DNA from: Ceratobasidium sp. AG-K
Taxonomy: Eukaryota; Basidiomycota; Agaricomycetes; Cantharellales; Ceratobasidiaceae
DNA: 64,000 bases
NCBI GenBank assembly: GCA_037039685.1
Contig: JAWNGF010000005.1
Coordinates: 3,286,001-3,350,000 of the forward strand
Direction of reading: 5' to 3'
Shown: one piece after another, positions 34,070 to 46,170 of the stretch
How the letters are laid out: every line of letters begins with the position of its first letter
How positions within the stretch are numbered: the first letter of the stretch is position 1
Made by a program: the position numbers and the translations under genes
Notes under the pieces: generated by a model
The model's input: only the letters and a program-made list of their open reading frames with translations
Told to the model about the DNA's origin: nothing
The model's database searches: none

Positions 34070-35591
34070 AGTCTGCTCCTCACCGCTGCCTCCCTTACCA
34101 GCCGGTCCTTCCGTGAGGCCCTGTACTCCGGTACCTTGACCTCACTACGGTTTTTTTTTTTACCAGCGACGCTGGTTAATGTTCGACCTGGAGTGCTGGG
34201 ACCGGCTCTTTAACCTCGCGCTTGGCTAGTTCGAGTACTTGACGTCGGGCTTCAGAGTGCGGTGCAGCGTTCCTGCTTCAGCTCGGTCACTGAATTATAC
34301 ATCAGCGGCATGAACTACTTGGGAGTGAACACGAGCCTGCACAACTGGGGGCTGGTAAACCAGGTGGCAGGGCCGAACAGCCGGGCGTGGGCACCTTGGG
34401 ATCGTCGATGCCTGGGAAATCAAATTAGTCCCTGAAGAGAAAAACTCAATCGACTCACCGATTGGCTCTGATCGAAGTGTCACTCGATCGCGAGTCTCGT
34501 GCGGGGCGGCACCAGATCCTTGGGAAAGAGGGTGCTCAATGTCACCGACGTGAGCATGTCCTCCTGGACTAGTAAGCATGGGGCTATACCGTTGTCAACC
34601 ACAGTACGTGAAAAAAATAAAGATATAAAAACGCGCCTAAGTATAGACCAATGCAAGCGTAGGTATCCCGCTCGCCGGCGGAGTACTAGTCAATCATCAG
34701 TGGGGCGGGTGAACAATCTTCTACAACTTTGGCGACCTCGGACTCGGGTTCCTCGGGGTCAGGTCGAGCGGCAACAAGCGAGCTACTAGACCACAACAAA
34801 CCCAGGATGTTCCCATTCCAGAGGACTTCCTCGATCGAGATGCGCACGAACCATTCAACACGGCGGTACCACACTCGCGCCGACCTGGCCGATTGCCTCC
34901 ACCTAGGTTTTGTTGATTCCAGCAGCCTACATCCTGGCTTGACCGTGCGCAACTCGACGATTGCCTTGATGAGGTCGTATGGCAAGACCATACCCGCCCC
35001 GTTTCGAGGTCTATCAGCAGGAACGGCGCCTTGATGCTAAATACGAGGCCGAGAAGCGGGTATCGTCTTTGTTGCGTGCGTTGCGGTTGGCAAAGTCCGT
35101 GTCGAGAGTGGCGAGAGCAGAACATGCGGGCCATAGACCCGCCCACTAGCCAGTGCTTGGTCCCGATGTGAAGTGCATCGGGAGACAGCGCGACTGAGGG
35201 TGAGCCCGTCGGCTAGCATGTAATACACGTAACATCGAGTGGGAGAGACCGAGGAGCGGAAGCCAGGGGTAGAGCGACGGACTGCAGGTGTATTAGCTAG
35301 GGGGCATGATGTGCAGGTGGAGCTTACGACGGGTGAATTGCGGCGAACGGATGATCGACTGGGAGGTACGAGCGAGTAGGGAGGGCAAGAACTAGCCGGA
35401 GGGAATGGGGTTGTGGGAGATCGTTTGGGTGACGTGATTGGAAGAGCCAGTGTTGGGATAAGTTCTACAATCAAGTTGGCCAGAGCGCGGTATCAGTCAA
35501 GCACTGACGATGGACAACTGCACGAGGGCATTGTGAAGAACAAGCATAAGATGGCTATCGCAAGCCACCTTATGGAGGTGGAAGACGATAT
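34070..35591 (-). pseudogene. Gene X, broken copy (segment copy C)
   Basis: Same exon order as the intact X at 26761-28322: the leader exon, the Pro/Ser exon, the long exon with CYVYYMLADGLTLSRAVSRCTSHRDQA, WYRRVEWFVRISIEEV and GNILGLLW, and the C-terminal exons. The start codon is ATA (~35589-35591) in place of ATG. Three Trp codons of copy A are TAG here: in the Pro/Ser exon (PSG-stop, ~35400), in the long exon (PRI-stop-HQGAV, ~35040) and in LMID-stop-YS (~34690). All three are G-to-A on the coding strand. A poly-T run at ~34149 marks another difference. Not expected to make a protein. Confidence 0.7.
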
Positions 35592-36719
35592 GACAGCGAT
35601 CAAGCAGTTGGTTTCGCAGTGAACTTGAAGGGCAAGGGCTTACGATGAAAGTGCTGCCTTGCGTTCGCTCAAAGCTATATATGACGCATCCTCCTATTCT
35701 TGCCAACTTCCCGACTCGATACCTAGAATGTATATCCAGCTTGAAACAGGTGGGAATCGGCACAATAGTCCCGCTATAGCCAAGGCTGCATTAGGGGCGC
35801 AAGGGTACATCTGTCCAACCACACAAGCTCTATTCCACGACGCGCGCGGTCCCTCGACGGATGATACAGCGTACCAAGCTAGGGTAATATAGGCTAAAGA
35901 CGCGTACATATCGACCAACTGATCGTCGAGGCGCAAATTTGGACGGGTCGGGCGCGGGTGTCGGGCCGACTGAGGCGGCGAAAAGTCATGTCGCGTGGGG
36001 ATGGGCCTCTTATGTCTAGAGCAGTATATCCCACGCGTTTCTAAGCGTAGTAAGAGAGTACCGAATAGAGAGCTGTGTGCTGAAGCTGCTATGCAACGCG
36101 CCGATTCGTGATCTACGCGTCAAAGGAGAGATATTCATGACTCAACTGGCGTTCGGAAAGTGCAACCAAGTCCGAGTTAGCTTACCTCGATGTGACTCCA
36201 TTTATTATATTTTTCTGGGAATTTTTCAGAACCTATGCTTGATGCGAGGTCCATGTAATAGCACGACTGATACAGGGCATAACGCGGTTCCCGGGGTGGA
36301 CGGTTGGTGGCGAATGACATGAAAGCTGAGCTGGAGACAGTAGCATATGATTATGCGTGGTATCAAATGAGTAATTGAGAATAGTCGTAATGAGGGGTTG
36401 TCAGGCAAGAAACGCGCTTGTTCGTTCGCGAGGCCATCAGGAAATTGACCATCAAATTATGGGGGTTTGTAACCGCCCATCATCTACCAACCGGTTTCCG
36501 CCACCGGCAACGAGTGCTTGTAACACTTTGCAATTCCTTTACAATTGCCTTTCCAAAGGCCCTGGTAGATGATCATCGATTCCAATCATCACGACAATTT
36601 GCCGATGAGGCAGGTTACGGAAGCACAAACTCTGTATTCGGTGAATTACCAACCCCGAGGTCCTAAATTTACATTTGCGCCCTCTCACGGGACATCGCCC
36701 TCTCATTTCGCTTACTACA
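35592..36719. repeat. Segmental duplicate copy C: intergenic part
   Basis: Joins the broken X and the broken YIF1 of copy C. It holds the same landmarks as copies A, B and D, such as the 'tatatatgacgcatcctcct' TATA-like block at ~35676 and the 'gcttacctcgatgt' block at ~36180. It represents the old two-way promoter between X and YIF1. Confidence 0.55.
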
Positions 36720-37445
36720 GTGTCCGACTACTTTCAACCTAGCATATCCTACCATCCCACATTCATCTCCTGCGACATCCAGACCCAGGCTACCCACCTA
36801 CCCATCGATAACGCCCCTACCCCTCAACTCCAGCTATGCTCTGATCGCCTGCGCTGATATATATGCTATACGGCCGTCACCTCGACATTTAGCGCGGTTA
36901 TGCCACTGGTCACGTATATTCTCCTCATAGCCCACAAACTGCTCTTTGCTATCCCTTAGATTCTGAAATACTTGCACGGTCAGCGAGCAAATCCCGAGCG
37001 GCCACCTTGGTCGAAGACACCCTTGTTTGACAGGATGCTACCTTTAGAGCACCCAGAGCAAGAGTTAGTTTGGCTACCTTCCATTTACTTGGGGTCTAAA
37101 TTCATAGACTATGTCGCGTATGACGCTTAATTTTCGATCATTAGTCTTGGTTATTTGCAGTATTATTGTGACTCAACTGGCGAGCGTGCTTCGCTCTGGG
37201 AACCTACTTCACTGGATAGTATCCTAATACTACTTTCTGGGAACAAATGTTTCCTCGTACGCGTACACTCTAGCTCCACCTCTCTCGACTCGGACCAGTC
37301 CATATTACATGCAGCTCCGATCCTCCTCTCCGTCATCCTTCCAAAATCGTTAGTCATCCGCTTGGCCCCTCTCGCGGACAACAAAGTTTCCGCCTTCAAC
37401 TCTGGCTCGTTCTCGTCATGTTTCAGACTGGGTGTATCAGACTTT
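36720..37445 (+). pseudogene. YIF1-like pseudogene (copy C)
   Basis: Aligns by eye to the intact YIF1 in order. The first exon start has lost its ATG (36720-36850). The central exons with the Hrf1/YIF1 core head are deleted. The first membrane exon follows (GGTTATGCCACTGGTCACGT at ~36897 against GTCATGGCTCTAGTGACGT), then the 'tcagcgagcaaatcc' block, 'ttcatagactatgtcgcgta', and the last two exons (37150-37440: 'ggaacctacttcactggata', 'agctccgatcctcctctccg'). Small indels shift the frame several times. A large internal deletion and point changes make it non-functional. Confidence 0.7.
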
Positions 37446-38167
37446 AGAGTAATCTCGAGTGCGGCGGTATATGCAAGAGTACCAATCTATCGTCGGTTCG
37501 ATTGCGTGACCGATACCCGAAAGAAGCGCAAAATGACAGAATCGGCGGTGGTCATCGCTAGTATCATGCCCAAGTCCTTGGTGCGCCCAAGTGTATTTTA
37601 TGTCACTTGGAATCTCTCGATATTCATAGACACTTCATGGAGTACCCAAACAGAACCTCTCGCGATAGTTTCAGTCAACATGACAGCCTAGTTCCGCTAG
37701 CTTCCCAGTGTATAATTTCGTGCACAATTATCACTAGTGATCTCATAACTCACTGCCTCTATATAATGATCCATCGATGGGAACTAAGCTACAGGGAGGG
37801 ATTGGGAGATGGATTACGGCCGTGCAATGCACCTGGTTTCATCCGGATCTTCGGACGCTCAATCATTTCGCTTGCCGGTTCTCGTATTTACTTCGACTGT
37901 TTGGATCCCATCATCCATTGGCCCGTAATAATGCATATCACTTCTCAGCTTACATATATCCAAGCCTACCGACGACAGTGGTACAGTACTTATGACAAGA
38001 GGGGAAGCGGCATAGGAAGTTGACCATATCAAAACTTGTATCGAGCACAGTAGACATAAGTACATGTTCTCATAGCACTAGTAGGGACAGAGGGGACTTC
38101 TCGTGCACTAGAGTAGGTATAAGTCATGCGCACCGAGTAGTTGAAACCCGATAAAGATAGAACTCGC
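37446..38167. other. Gap, nothing recognised
   Basis: About 720 bp between the copy C YIF1 relic and the 3' end of the TPR-CHAT gene. Short ORFs only. Confidence 0.4.
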
Positions 38168-41100
38168 CTAGGACCCGATGTGTATGAACGGCGCCCATCG
38201 CGCTATGTCCTCCTTTCCGACTTTTTCGCGTAGACGAGCTACAGCTTGATGCAACGCCCTCGACGACTTTGTATGATCCATCTTTCCATCCTTCAGTAGC
38301 TCCGCATATACCAGGTCCGCTATCTCCGGTCCATCTTCGTCAGCTATACTCCACATGGTAGCAATCACGCTTGGATATCCAGCCATCAGCATCCCCGCAG
38401 CTAGGTGCACCGCCTCGTCCGGCATCTCCTTGTCGCCTGTGGCAGTCTGACAGGCAGACAGAAACGCAAGTCCTTTGTTAGTGAATGACCGCTTAGTGAT
38501 AGCGGCCAGCGTGAGATCGCGGTCGTGAAGGTGAAAGGCGCTCCTTGTGGGGTCATCTGAATTCTGGCTACCATGACATGCCATGTGGACCCAGCTGAAC
38601 TGTTCCATCGCATCTAGCACCTGTTCGACAGTCGCTTCGTCGTCCTCGAGCTGTAGATAGTAGTCGGATTGGGCGTATTTGTGGATAACAGCAAGCTCTT
38701 TCGTAGTGAATGGCAAACTGGTCAAGCCGGGTGTATTCTCTTGACTGACAGCCAGGATTCCACAAGTAGAGCTCGAGTCGGCAGACTGACTCGAAAGCAA
38801 GGCACTGAGGGTTGGGGTATACGACGAGATTACCAGGTCGAACGTGCTGGTATGGAACTCATCGTGGCTCCGAGCAGCGTGGAGTGGAAGGAACGACAGT
38901 AGGCCCGAGGTGCACCAGGTAAGGTGAGGTAGCTGATCAACTGGCAATTTACGCTACGTTTGTGGGATTAGATTGGGTCCCAGGCAGTCGATATGCATGT
39001 TGTACGCACCTTGTATCCGAGGCAATCAAGTACTGGCTTGATCACGCCGGACCATAATCTCTCCAGTGGGCTCTGGAGGGCCCCCCCGGGGTTGAGGCGA
39101 GGCTTAGGCCTTCGATCCCGCACTCGAGAGAGCACATGATCGCGAGCTGAGATTGCATCTGTGAAGGAGAATTCCGTGAGAGGAACATGGGCGATGGAAT
39201 CACTGTCAGGCTGGAGTATCAACGCATCACAGCGGGATTCATGCAGGTTGATGATTGCAATTGGGTGAGATTTGGCAGCGCTTATTAGCCGACCCGCGCT
39301 TGGGGGGCTCAAGAAATTCTCAAATCCTGGGATTTCTCGAATCTCCTTTAAAAGCCTGTCCCACTCGAGAGCCAAGTGTATGTGAGTACTAGCTTCTTGA
39401 CCCAAGTCGGGACTACTTGTCTCGGAAGAGGAAGACAAAGGCGGTCGGAATCCCGCATACTCGAGCTGACGACCAACAACGGTCAGGTCCTCCGCAAGCT
39501 TCGAGTTGTGAAGAGAAAGATCCTCGAACGGTGTGCGGAGCTGGGCGATCTGACCCCAAACAATCGAGCGCCCCGCTTCCAGCCACTCAAGAGCAAGGCT
39601 GTATGCACCGCTTGTAGTTGCATGTGATGCGGCCTCGGTTGCAAAGCTGCTTACTTCTGCAACTAGCTCATAACGACGGTCAATGGTAGTGCCAACCCAG
39701 ACAAGCTGCGGAATGAGAGATATAGCATGCTGATATGCAGGAATGGCGGAGGGCATAGCACCGTGCAAGGCGAGCTTAGCCCATTTCTTGCAAGCGGAAA
39801 ATCGAACGAATGGAGGCCCTGTAAGCGATTGTGAGGCCCTTCTAAAGAGCAATCCCGCGGAGAATAGGTCCGACAGCTCTCCCAGACTCTCGAATCGAGT
39901 TTCGTATGAGACACCGAGGTTGCTGAGCCATCTTGGACTGTTTGGATGTCCATCTGGGGTCAGCGAAACAGCCTGTGCTTGCCATTCGATTGCCTTGTTG
40001 AGGTCTGACAGCTCGCCCAGACGCCTGAATCGAGTCTCGTATGAGTTACCGAGGTTGCTGAGATATCCTGGCTTATGTGGATGTCCATCAGGAGTCAGTG
40101 AAACAGCGCGTGCTTTGGACTCGATCGCCTTGTTCAGGTCCGGCAGCTCGCCCAGGCGCCCGAATCGAGTCTCGTATGAGTTACCGAGGTTGTTGAGCCT
40201 TACTGGCTTGTCTGGATGGTCATCAGGAGTTAGTGAAAGGGCCTGTGATTGCGACTCGATTGCCTTGTTCAGGTCCGACAGCCAGCCTAGACGCCGAAAT
40301 CGAGTCTCGTATGAAACTCCGAGGTTGTTGAGATATGCTGGCTTGTTTGGATGTACACCAGGAGTCAGTGAAATGGCCCGTGCTTTGGAATCGATCGCCT
40401 TGTTCAGGTCCGACAGTTCGCCGAGACGCCCAAATCGAGTCTCGTATGAGGCACCGAGGTTGCTGAGATACTCTGGCTTGTCTGGATGTCCATCGTGAGT
40501 TAGTGAAACAGCCTGTGCCTGCGACTCGATCGCCTTATTCAGGTCCGATAGCTCGCCTAGACGCCGGAATTGAGCCTCGTATGAGTTCCCAAGGTTGCAG
40601 AGTGTTGCCGGCTTGATTGGATGTCCATCAGGAGTCAGCGAAACAGCCTGTGCTTTGCACTCGATTGCCTTTTTCAGATCTACCAGCTCGCCCAGACGCC
40701 CGAATCGAGTCTGGTATGAGACACCGAGGTTGTTGAGATATCCCGGTTTGTCTGGATGTCCATCAGGAGTCAGCGAAACGGCCTGTGCTTTGGACTCGAT
40801 CGCTTTGCCCAGATCCGGGAGCTCGCCCAGACGCTCAAATCGAGATTGGTATGCACACCCGAGACTGTCGAGTAGACCCCACCATTCTATCCTTGAACCG
40901 TGTAACAGGGCGACAGCTATCTCCCAATACTCGATCGCCTTGTCAATTGCTTCAATGCTTCCTGTACGCTGGAATCGGTCATACGCACATCCACCCAGAA
41001 TCCACAACTCCCGGACCTGGGTCTCGTCTTCTCGCAAGCGTCTAGACATTAATCGTCATTGTTAGTCATATCCCAGCATCATCCTATTCCTGTTGGGACT

Positions 41101-41545
41101 GTGACCCTCAGGCACGCGCACCTCATCTCCTTCAGATCCTCAAGCATCAACTGGAGACCTGCTAGCCGGTCAAGCGTTTGAATTTCCTCTGTCCGCCAGC
41201 TCTCCCCGAGGGCAGTCCCAAAATCTCTGGTTTCGAATTCAGTGAGGACTTGCTCGACCTCTCTTTGATTTTTTCCAGGTTCCGAGTCACTGGCCCCTAC
41301 CCCATGCACTGCTTTCACGGTATGAATATCAGTCGTCATGTAAGTTGGACACAAGCTTCCAAACAACCCACTCTTTTCGGTTGTTCCATTTTCAGTTCTC
41401 AATGTCGACTGGTCAATCATTTCGAGTGTTCCCCTCCTCGAACATGTGTTGGTCAATTAAATAATCATCGAGAACGATAAACATACCTTTGCGTGTCACC
41501 GTCCCCACAATAGTCTGGTACTGCGGGCGACTCAGAGTGATCCAT
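38168..41545 (-). CDS. TPR-CHAT protein (caspase-like peptidase domain with tetratricopeptide repeats)
   Basis: Read from the ATG at 41543-41545 (MDHSESPAVPDYCG) through three short introns (~41450-41525, ~41047-41120, 38948-38978) to the stop at 38168-38170; about 1,050 residues. The middle holds about nine TPR-like repeats of 45 residues (about 39850-41040), each like NNLGVSYETRFxRLGELxDL followed by KAIExKAQAVSLTPDGHP. A helical linker follows, then the C-terminal CHAT domain. CHAT is a caspase-like fold whose His/Cys dyad is visible: His in WVHMACHGS (~38570) and Cys in FLSACQTATG (~38450), with MLMAGYPSVIATMWSIAD after it. TPR-CHAT proteins are abundant in Agaricomycetes with unknown targets; related caspase-like domains in bacteria act in cell death and defence. 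Here it stands between duplicated segments C and D. The frame is intact despite the surrounding decay. Confidence 0.88.
39850..41040 (-). repeat. Tandem 135-bp repeats coding the TPR array
   Basis: Eight to nine head-to-tail units of 135 bp (45 residues) inside the TPR-CHAT gene. Units are highly alike at DNA level (shared 'gagtctcgtatgag' and 'ggatgtccatcaggagtcag' blocks), with no frame breaks. Such arrays gain and lose units by unequal crossing over. Confidence 0.85.
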
Positions 41546-41862
41546 GAAGCTACTTCCAACCGTAGAGTGTTGCAGATGCGCACGGACTGCGGTCTCCGAG
41601 TCGTGGTTCATATATGTGTGAGGGTGATGTTATCCTGAATCCCGGTAGCCTTTAACGCTGGCGGTACACTTCGCCTGTGCCCTTCGACGCCCATCGTTTA
41701 TCACGAACAGAACATTATTACATATGCTCGCCGTTCTTCGTCCTACGCTGTTTGTGAAGCCGTCCATCACTTGATCCAAGCGTCTTCATGCAGGCGATGC
41801 TCGGGTAACAAGCCCGTGCATCTTCTTCCATCAGGCGGTCTAAAAGATATCCGAATGCGCCG

Positions 41863-42866
41863 CTATTGGTTACAGCAAAGATCACAGTGATAGATCACAT
41901 CGCCTTTTAATAAACATTCGGCTTTGTCGGTTTCTACTCGGAAACCCATGGCAGGCTTGTACTAGTGCTGACACAAAGTTTGGCCGCACGTGATTTTCGC
42001 GTCCGGAATCTCATTTGAAGACTCTTTTTCTGACAGTGAATATAAAACGCTGAGAACCCTATTGATCTGCCTGCATAATCACTCCACAGCCAAAAGGACT
42101 CCAGAGCATGTAGGTAACACAAGACCGATTTTAGTACTTTGGCGCATATATACAGTCATCCACCATCACGTTGGACAGATTTTTTGGGGTGGTCATAGCT
42201 CTTCGCATATTTGGCCAAGCAGTGAGATTTTTGATGTGGGTATGCAGAAATTAATTAAGGCTATATGCACGGGATTTGAGAGTAATTGAATCATAAACCA
42301 GAGCCGGACTGGTCAGTGAATCTCTTTCAAGAGCTGGCATACCATCAAATGGGACAATTGGTAATACCCGATCCGTCTCAGCTGTAATCTAAGTATTTCC
42401 CCTGCTTTCGACAACATCATGCGGTATCTAATCGTCCATGATGAGTCTTCCGACTAACTTGCTGATACGCACGTCATCAAAAGGCAGAGTTTGCTAGTAT
42501 CGTTCAATGTGTTTATTGATTTCACGCTTTGCAAGGCCATGAATTTGCGATTGTCCCACGTGATGGTGTTGTGCCATATGATGGTGGATAGCTGTACTCA
42601 AAAACAGGCCAGGGAGGTATAGTTTGTCCGAGCTATCTTTACAGTGTATATTGCATGTGTACATGACTCGATTTATGCTATTTACTGGACCTGAAGCCCG
42701 GGGACAGCGCCCCGAGGCGAGAGTTCAGACTCACGAAAATCACGTGTGGCCAAACTTTATGTCAGCGCTAGTACAAGCCTACCATGGGTTTCCGAGTAGA
42801 AACCGACAAAGCCGAATGTTTATTAAAAGGCGATGTGATCTATCACTATGATCTTTGCTGCAATAG
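41863..42866. mobile_element. 1 kb element with ~135-bp terminal inverted repeats
   Basis: The left arm at 41863-42000 and the right arm at 42732-42866 are near-perfect inverted copies (for example 'cttttaataaacattcggct' at ~41904 and its reverse complement at ~42820; 'cacgtgattttcg' and its reverse complement). Both arms contain CACGTG. The ~730 bp inside carries no recognisable transposase, so it would be a non-autonomous DNA transposon or foldback element. A clear target-site duplication was not found. It lies between the start of the TPR-CHAT gene and duplicated segment D. Confidence 0.7.
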
Positions 42867-43965
42867 ATTGGCCTGAATCGCATTGATCCGTCAATTAACG
42901 CTTGTTTCACCCCATGCTATTATCCCCCTTCACCAAGCCTCGCCCATCATTGCAATTTGCAAATGCGATGCAACCACCTGGCGCGAAGGCTGTGATCTTC
43001 ACGACGCGTGGTGGAAGAATAGGTCACCAATGAAATCCTCACTTGGCCCAACGATATAGGCTTGGTTTACCTGCCAAATTATGTTTCGGTCCCCATAGTT
43101 TTTCGATGAAATATGTACTGATTGCGGGTAATGCGGCTTCGGTCTGACGGGGTGGGCGCAGATTTTTTTTACCAAATTCGGAGCCCCGAAGCTCCCCAGT
43201 CAGGTTGAAAATAATTGCAATTCCTCTTTCAAGTGCACAGCTCCCTGGGTGAGCTAATTATCCGGCATTTGGCATGTGTGGTTCTCGATTCTACTCGGGC
43301 GAAATCCGGTTGCACAAGTGAATTCGATCAAAATATTTTGGTAGGGCGATATGTATTATCCGGGGGCTATGCGAGGAATACAACCTACCGCTTTGCCGTT
43401 TTGGGCTCTGAGTGGTTCTTGTGCTAGCATGTGGGCGGTGGCCGCTGTTGCTGGCGTGTTGAGGCAGCAATTAAAACAGGTGGAAGGGCCTGTTACTTGC
43501 TCTCATGGTACCCAGTCGACGATAGCTGACGATGTCGTCGAGTATCGGTCCCTAGGTTGAATCGTGTACAACTCTGCCAAGTTCTCGTGACTTGATGCGT
43601 GGCAATATATGGTCAGGACAATCGGTACGTGGGGTGGTTGGGGCTTACTAATGGAATTATTTAATTCCGTAGAAGGGCATCCCAGGGTACGCTGGAGTAG
43701 CACCCAATGATGTGATCCCGGCCATGTCCGCGGTTGGCTGAGAAGTAGTTGGAGTAGGGCTAGTTCCAGTCCAAGGAAGACTGTTTTAGGCATGTATCAC
43801 TCGTTCGAGGCCAGAGTATCTCAGAATGGCACAAATGCGGATGCGACCCAGGAGTGGAGGTGGTTTGTTAGCTCAAGGCGCGGGCGTGGCTTGGTCGGTG
43901 TAGAGAGCCCATGGCTTGGAGATTTTGTCGAAGTTTACCAAGATTGCTAAAGATTTATACGCAAG
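42867..43965. other. Gap, nothing recognised
   Basis: About 1.1 kb of short ORFs in mixed frames. No domain, repeat or RNA gene seen. Confidence 0.4.
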
Positions 43966-44870
43966 GGTGATCAGAAAGTGAGGAGTATCTCACCTTTCCT
44001 CGAGGTTGTATATACTACATCCTCTCTTGCCGGTTTTCCGATTTGATTTCTAGAATATTTATTCGGTTCGAAAAAAGACAGGTCGGCATGGGAGGCCGAG
44101 GCTGGGCGGGACCGCATATAGGGGTGCAAGAGTACGTCCGTCCAAGTCTTCAAGTGTTATTCGACGAAGCAACTGGTCCTTTGGCGAGTGATAAAGCGTT
44201 ATAGATCACATCCGTGTTATCGAAGGCTGCGTCAAAAGCGGTGAAGTATTCGTCGAGGGGCGAGGTTGGGGGCGGGGCGGGCTTGGACGTCAAGTCGACC
44301 CAGGCGGGTTCAATATCACGTCACGTGTGACGAAGATCCTCCTATATCCAGAACAGGCTATCCCGCGATATTGTGCATGAGAACGTAGCATTGAGTAGAG
44401 CTACGTTCTAAATGAAGTTCAGAGCCCGTCTGTTTACGACCTAAATTTTACGCGCTGTTAGAAAGGATGAACTCAGCCCAACCATCGCTGGACGAATATC
44501 GTTTAAACATAAGATAACTTACCTCTATCGTGATCTTCTATAGAATCTCCTTCTGTTTGGTTCTCATAGTCTATAAAATCCGTCGCTGATGCGTGGTTGT
44601 ACAGGTTGCATTGTATGGGAAGTGAGTGCCAAGGTGTGTGATCGGCGCAGTGCATTAGAATGAAAGTCAAGCATACGATGGCTATCCACGTAGGGCGAGC
44701 GTGACGCTAGAGGTCCATGATCCCCAAAATGAGCTGTTTTCTACCGAGTAATCTCGTTCCTGGGATATAGGTTGTGGTTGAGACAAAGTTCATGTTCGGC
44801 GAATAACCAATCATGAGATCACCCATTTCCACACTTCCACGTGACCTCGACTTCCACGTCGCTAACCACC
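43966..44870. repeat. Segmental duplicate copy D: upstream region of intact YIF1
   Basis: Homologous to the intergenic parts of copies A-C. Similarity begins just where gene X would start ('tctcacctttcctcgaggtt', 43989), so gene X was lost or never included here. The region ends at the YIF1 ATG and should be its working promoter; the last 60 bp ('ccacgtgacctcgacttcca') are conserved in copies A-C. Confidence 0.6.
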
Positions 44871-46170
44871 ATGTCCTACTATCCCCAACCCAGTACATCC
44901 TACTCTCCTCCTCCTCTACAACACCCAATCCCGACCCACCCTCCAACAGCACCTCCCGAGCCTCCGGCGACACCCGGATCACCCAGTGGTTATATGCGAT
45001 TCACGTCGAATCCTGCTTCACCAGGTCAACAATACGCACAAGCAGGCGCCCAACCGGGATATAGCGGAGGGCAGTATGCACAACCTCAGTGGCAGAGCTT
45101 TGGGGCTGTTCCAGCAGGAGTAGGCGCTGTGCCAGTACCGGGGACAGGACCTCCACCTCACCCACAGGCTGCGCCAGGGTTTTCGTTTCCTGCTGCATGG
45201 GGTGTGAATGACACGACGGCTCAGATGGGTGTGCAGTTGGGAAGAAGTGCGGTTGCTGCTGGTCAGGATTACATGGAGAAAAACGTGCGTAAATCATAGC
45301 CCATGATTTATCGAGACGACGCTGATATTCTCAACTCAAGTTTGGACAACACTTTTTGCCCATGTCAATGCTCAAGCACCAATTCAACGTATCGAACCAC
45401 TATGTGCTCAAGAAATTACAACTCGTTTTGTTCCCGTGGAGACATAAACCCTGGACGCGCCGTATCCAACGCTCGACTGATGCACAAGACGCTGGAGGCC
45501 CTCCACGTTACCTTCCTCCGCGAGAAGATTTAAACAGCCCCGATTTGTACATCCCTGGTGCGCCCTAATTCGCTTAACCAATGGTTATTATGCTAATCTT
45601 CAATGTAGTCATGGCTCTAGTGACGTATGTCCTTGTCGCGGCCATAAAAACCGGTCTCCGCGGCCCATTTGACCCTGAGGTGCTTGGGCTGTCGGCGAGC
45701 AAAGCCCTAGCGATCGTCTTGATCGAATGCGCCGTCGTTCGTCTCGGGTGTTACTTTTTGAACATCCAGAGCACGGGTCAGTTTGTCGACCTACTGGCGT
45801 TTGGCGGATACAAGTTCATCGGGTACGTCCTAGCGACCATTCTCGCAATTCGATTACTTATCCTGCTCCCGTAGGATCATCGTGACTCTCTTGGCGAGCA
45901 TGTTAGACGCCGGGAATCTACTCTACTGGACAGTATTCCTATACTGCTTCCTAGCAAACGCGTTCTTCCTCGTACGTCTCAAGTCTCGCGTCATTCGCCA
46001 TGACTAATTCTCGCTCACAGCTCCGATCCCTCCGCTCCATCGTCCTCCCCGACCCATCCGTGAGCCACTCGGCCCCTCTCACGCATGCACAACGAAGTCT
46101 GCGCGTTCAGTTCTTGTTTGTCCTCGCCATGTTGCAGGTTGGGTATATGGGTGTGTTGGTTAGGGTGTAA
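44871..46170 (+). CDS. YIF1: YIF1-like ER-Golgi transport membrane protein (intact)
   Basis: YIF1 (Hrf1 family) works with YIP1-type proteins in vesicle transport between ER and Golgi. From the ATG at 44871: a Pro/Gln/Tyr-rich cytosolic head (MSYYPQPSTSYSPPPLQ), a GYSGGQYAQPQWQSFGAVPA stretch, then the family core WGVNDTTAQMGVQLGRSA and AAGQDYMEKN. After an intron: FNVSNHYVLKKLQLVLFPWR-HKPWTRR, the best-known YIF1 signature. Next come the membrane exons VMALVTYVLVAAIKTGLRGPF, GGYKFIG, LLASMLDAGNLLYWTVFLYC and a last exon ending QVGYMGVLVRV with a stop at 46168-46170. At least four short introns. It is the only intact one of four copies in this window, as expected for a housekeeping gene. Confidence 0.85.

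Noticed and set aside
39743..40498. 251-codon plus-strand ORF with repeats opposite the TPR array
   Set aside because: It is the antisense shadow of the 135-bp TPR repeats, open only because the repeat lacks stops in that frame.
40000..41040. Regularly spaced repeats as a CRISPR-like array
   Set aside because: The 135-bp units are coding TPR repeats with no unique spacers, in a eukaryotic genome.
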